From: Desulfarculaceae bacterium
GTDB taxonomy: Bacteria > Desulfobacterota > Desulfobacteria > Desulfobacterales > Desulfobacteraceae
DNA: 14,832 bases
Assembly (NCBI GenBank): GCA_021737205.1
Contig: JAIPEK010000025.1
Span: 1-14,832 of the forward strand
Direction of reading: 5' to 3'
The translations under genes were made by a program, and so were the position numbers. Positions 13,762 through 14,832 of this stretch are shown piece after piece. The stretch's first letter is position 1. Every line of letters starts with the position of its first letter. A model generated the notes under the pieces. That model made no database searches. It saw only the letters and a program-made list of their open reading frames with translations, and had not been told where the DNA came from.

Positions 13762-14832
13762 GACGTCTTCTCCATGGATGTATGGATGAAATCGGTGTAT
13801 GCGTTTCTGCCCACAAGGGTCCGGCAGAGAATGAACGAGGACATCATGGCCCCTACCACGCCGGGCAGAAGGGCGCTCTGGCCGGCCGCATAGAGGTTTC
13901 GGAAGGGGAGCCTGCCGAAAAGGTTGAACTGGCCGATTTTCTGCTTGATCCCGTAGGCGCAGCCGTACGGGGTGTTCAGGTAGTCCCGGAAGGTCAGCAT
14001 GGAGGCTGTGTCCAGCACTTCCAGCCGGTTTTCATATTCCGGGAAAAACCGGGTGATCCGTTCCATGATCCGTTCGGTCTTTTCCTTTTTATACGCGTGA
14101 TAGGAAGCCGGGCGGTTGCCGACTTTTGAATCCGCCCATTGCGCCACATGTTCAAAATGGGACATCTCGAATGCATTCACCAGGTTCACGGTTTTCCCTT
14201 TCACCGTTTCGCTGCTTTTGATCATGACCAGCGGAAAATCCCCGTTGCGACTTGTATCGAACATTTGCTCAATATTGCCGGTGGGCAAAAGGGAAATCAG
14301 GGCCGGAGAGAATGGGCCGGCGGTTTCGTCCGTAATTTTGAAGAACACCGAAAAAAAGCCGATGGAGCGTTCGAAACCGCTAACCCGCTTGGTGAACGCC
14401 CGGGTCACGTGTTCTTGGGGCAGGGTTTCCAGTATCTTTTCCGGATGGATCGTGAAAATACATTCATCCGCACAGACCCGGGTGTCGCCGTTCAGAACGA
14501 AAGTTCCCACAGTCCGGTTTGTGATATCTTCCATGGCGGTGATGCAGGTATCGGTTTTGACGGTGACCCCGTATTCTCTGAATTTCTTTTTAAAAGAGGA
14601 AATGAAGGCGTCGCCTCCGCCCGTGACGCGGGCGATGGACTGGTAGAGGCTGTAGACCACCCGGCTGTGGTCGGCAAAAGAGACTGATGCAGCCTCTGTG
14701 CCGTAGCACATGGAAAGGGAGGAGAGCAGGGATTTGAGCCGCACATTGTCGGTAAGGGAGTTCAGGACCGAATCGAGCCTGACGAATTCATCTTCCGAGG
14801 GGGTGGCCCTGTCACTGGTGACACTCCGGATG
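13758..14832 (-). CDS. Phytoene desaturase (CrtI)-like FAD-dependent oxidoreductase, C-terminal part
   Basis: This reading frame is open to the window edge, so the N-terminus is missing. About 357 residues plus the stop are visible. An internal GTG near 14744 is not the real start, because the frame continues upstream without a stop. The C-terminal segment (NLYAAGQSALLPGVVGAMMSS) matches the last FAD-contacting motif of carotenoid desaturases and related amine-oxidase-fold flavoproteins. The GxGxxG FAD motif should lie in the missing part. Family members desaturate, isomerise or saturate polyene chains. Next to a ketosynthase and ACP, the likely substrate is an acyl or polyene chain rather than a carotenoid, which is an inference. 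The stop overlaps the start of the next gene in ATGA (13761-13758). Phytoene-desaturase-like genes also occur in proposed ladderane clusters. Confidence 0.85.
   Translation of the reverse strand, partial: IRSVTSDRATPSEDEFVRLDSVLNSLTDNVRLKSLLSSLSMCYGTEAASVSFADHSRVVYSLYQSIARVTGGGDAFISSFKKKFREYGVTVKTDTCITAMEDITNRTVGTFVLNGDTRVCADECIFTIHPEKILETLPQEHVTRAFTKRVSGFERSIGFFSVFFKITDETAGPFSPALISLLPTGNIEQMFDTSRNGDFPLVMIKSSETVKGKTVNLVNAFEMSHFEHVAQWADSKVGNRPASYHAYKKEKTERIMERITRFFPEYENRLEVLDTASMLTFRDYLNTPYGCAYGIKQKIGQFNLFGRLPFRNLYAAGQSALLPGVVGAMMSSFILCRTLVGRNAYTDFIHTSMEKTS

Overview
The window reads as one long single-strand gene cluster for building and exporting a specialised lipid-like or polyene acyl chain. 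All thirteen supported genes lie on the minus strand, so transcription runs from position 14832 towards 1. The gene content matches the bacterial aryl polyene (APE) type II fatty-acid/polyketide clusters: two ketosynthases, a ketosynthase-like protein without a catalytic cysteine, one ACP, two hotdog dehydratase modules, a hotdog thioesterase, a lysophospholipid-type acyltransferase, and a LolA / MMPL / DUF3261-lipoprotein export set. Added to this core are a phytoene-desaturase-like flavoprotein, two intact radical SAM enzymes with cobalamin-binding-like N-termini, and a radical SAM-like protein that has lost its cluster cysteines. This mixture also recalls the clusters proposed for ladderane lipids in anammox bacteria and related clusters in sulfate reducers. 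The moderately GC-rich DNA, LolA plus lipoprotein export (an outer membrane), oxygen-sensitive enzyme types and intergenic heptamer arrays suggest an anaerobic Gram-negative bacterium, most likely Desulfobacterota. That taxonomic call is an inference.

Layout in transcription order: partial CrtI-like oxidoreductase (13758-14832), ketosynthase (12526-13761), ACP (12272-12526), acyltransferase (11529-12272), a 99-bp gap holding a heptamer repeat array, degenerate radical SAM/SPASM-hotdog fusion (10059-11429), LolA-like carrier (9430-10059), MMPL exporter (7010-9433), DUF3261-like lipoprotein (6336-7013), FabZ/ApeI-like dehydratase (5953-6339), 4HBT thioesterase (5486-5956), second ketosynthase (4367-5485), cysteine-less ketosynthase-like protein (3829-4374), B12/radical SAM enzyme (2553-3839), a 126-bp gap with a second heptamer array, B12/radical SAM enzyme (1059-2426), and a family 2 glycosyltransferase with a C-terminal DUF2062-like region that leaves the window at position 1. 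Apart from the two gaps, every junction overlaps or abuts (ATGA, TAATG, TGATG, TTGA and similar), so the genes are probably translationally coupled.

Proposed working model (inference): the ketosynthases, with the cysteine-less partner, elongate a chain on the ACP. A heterodimeric dehydratase made from the 5953-6339 protein (keeps the catalytic His, lacks the acid) and the hotdog domain of the 10059-11429 fusion (keeps the Glu, lacks the His) makes double bonds. The flavoprotein and the radical SAM enzymes modify the chain further. The acyltransferase and glycosyltransferase attach it to a lipid or head group, and the LolA/MMPL/lipoprotein trio carries it to the outer membrane. No ketoreductase, adenylation enzyme or second ACP is present, so they should lie outside the window or be supplied by primary metabolism.

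Most unusual points: a radical SAM domain with all three cluster cysteines replaced, fused to a dehydratase half; complementary catalytic residues in the two dehydratase modules; a 94-bp near-perfect palindrome inserted in frame into the MMPL exporter; and inverted arrays of GTT-starting heptamers filling both intergenic gaps. There is no gene-free stretch over 300 bases and no RNA gene, CRISPR array or transposase gene.
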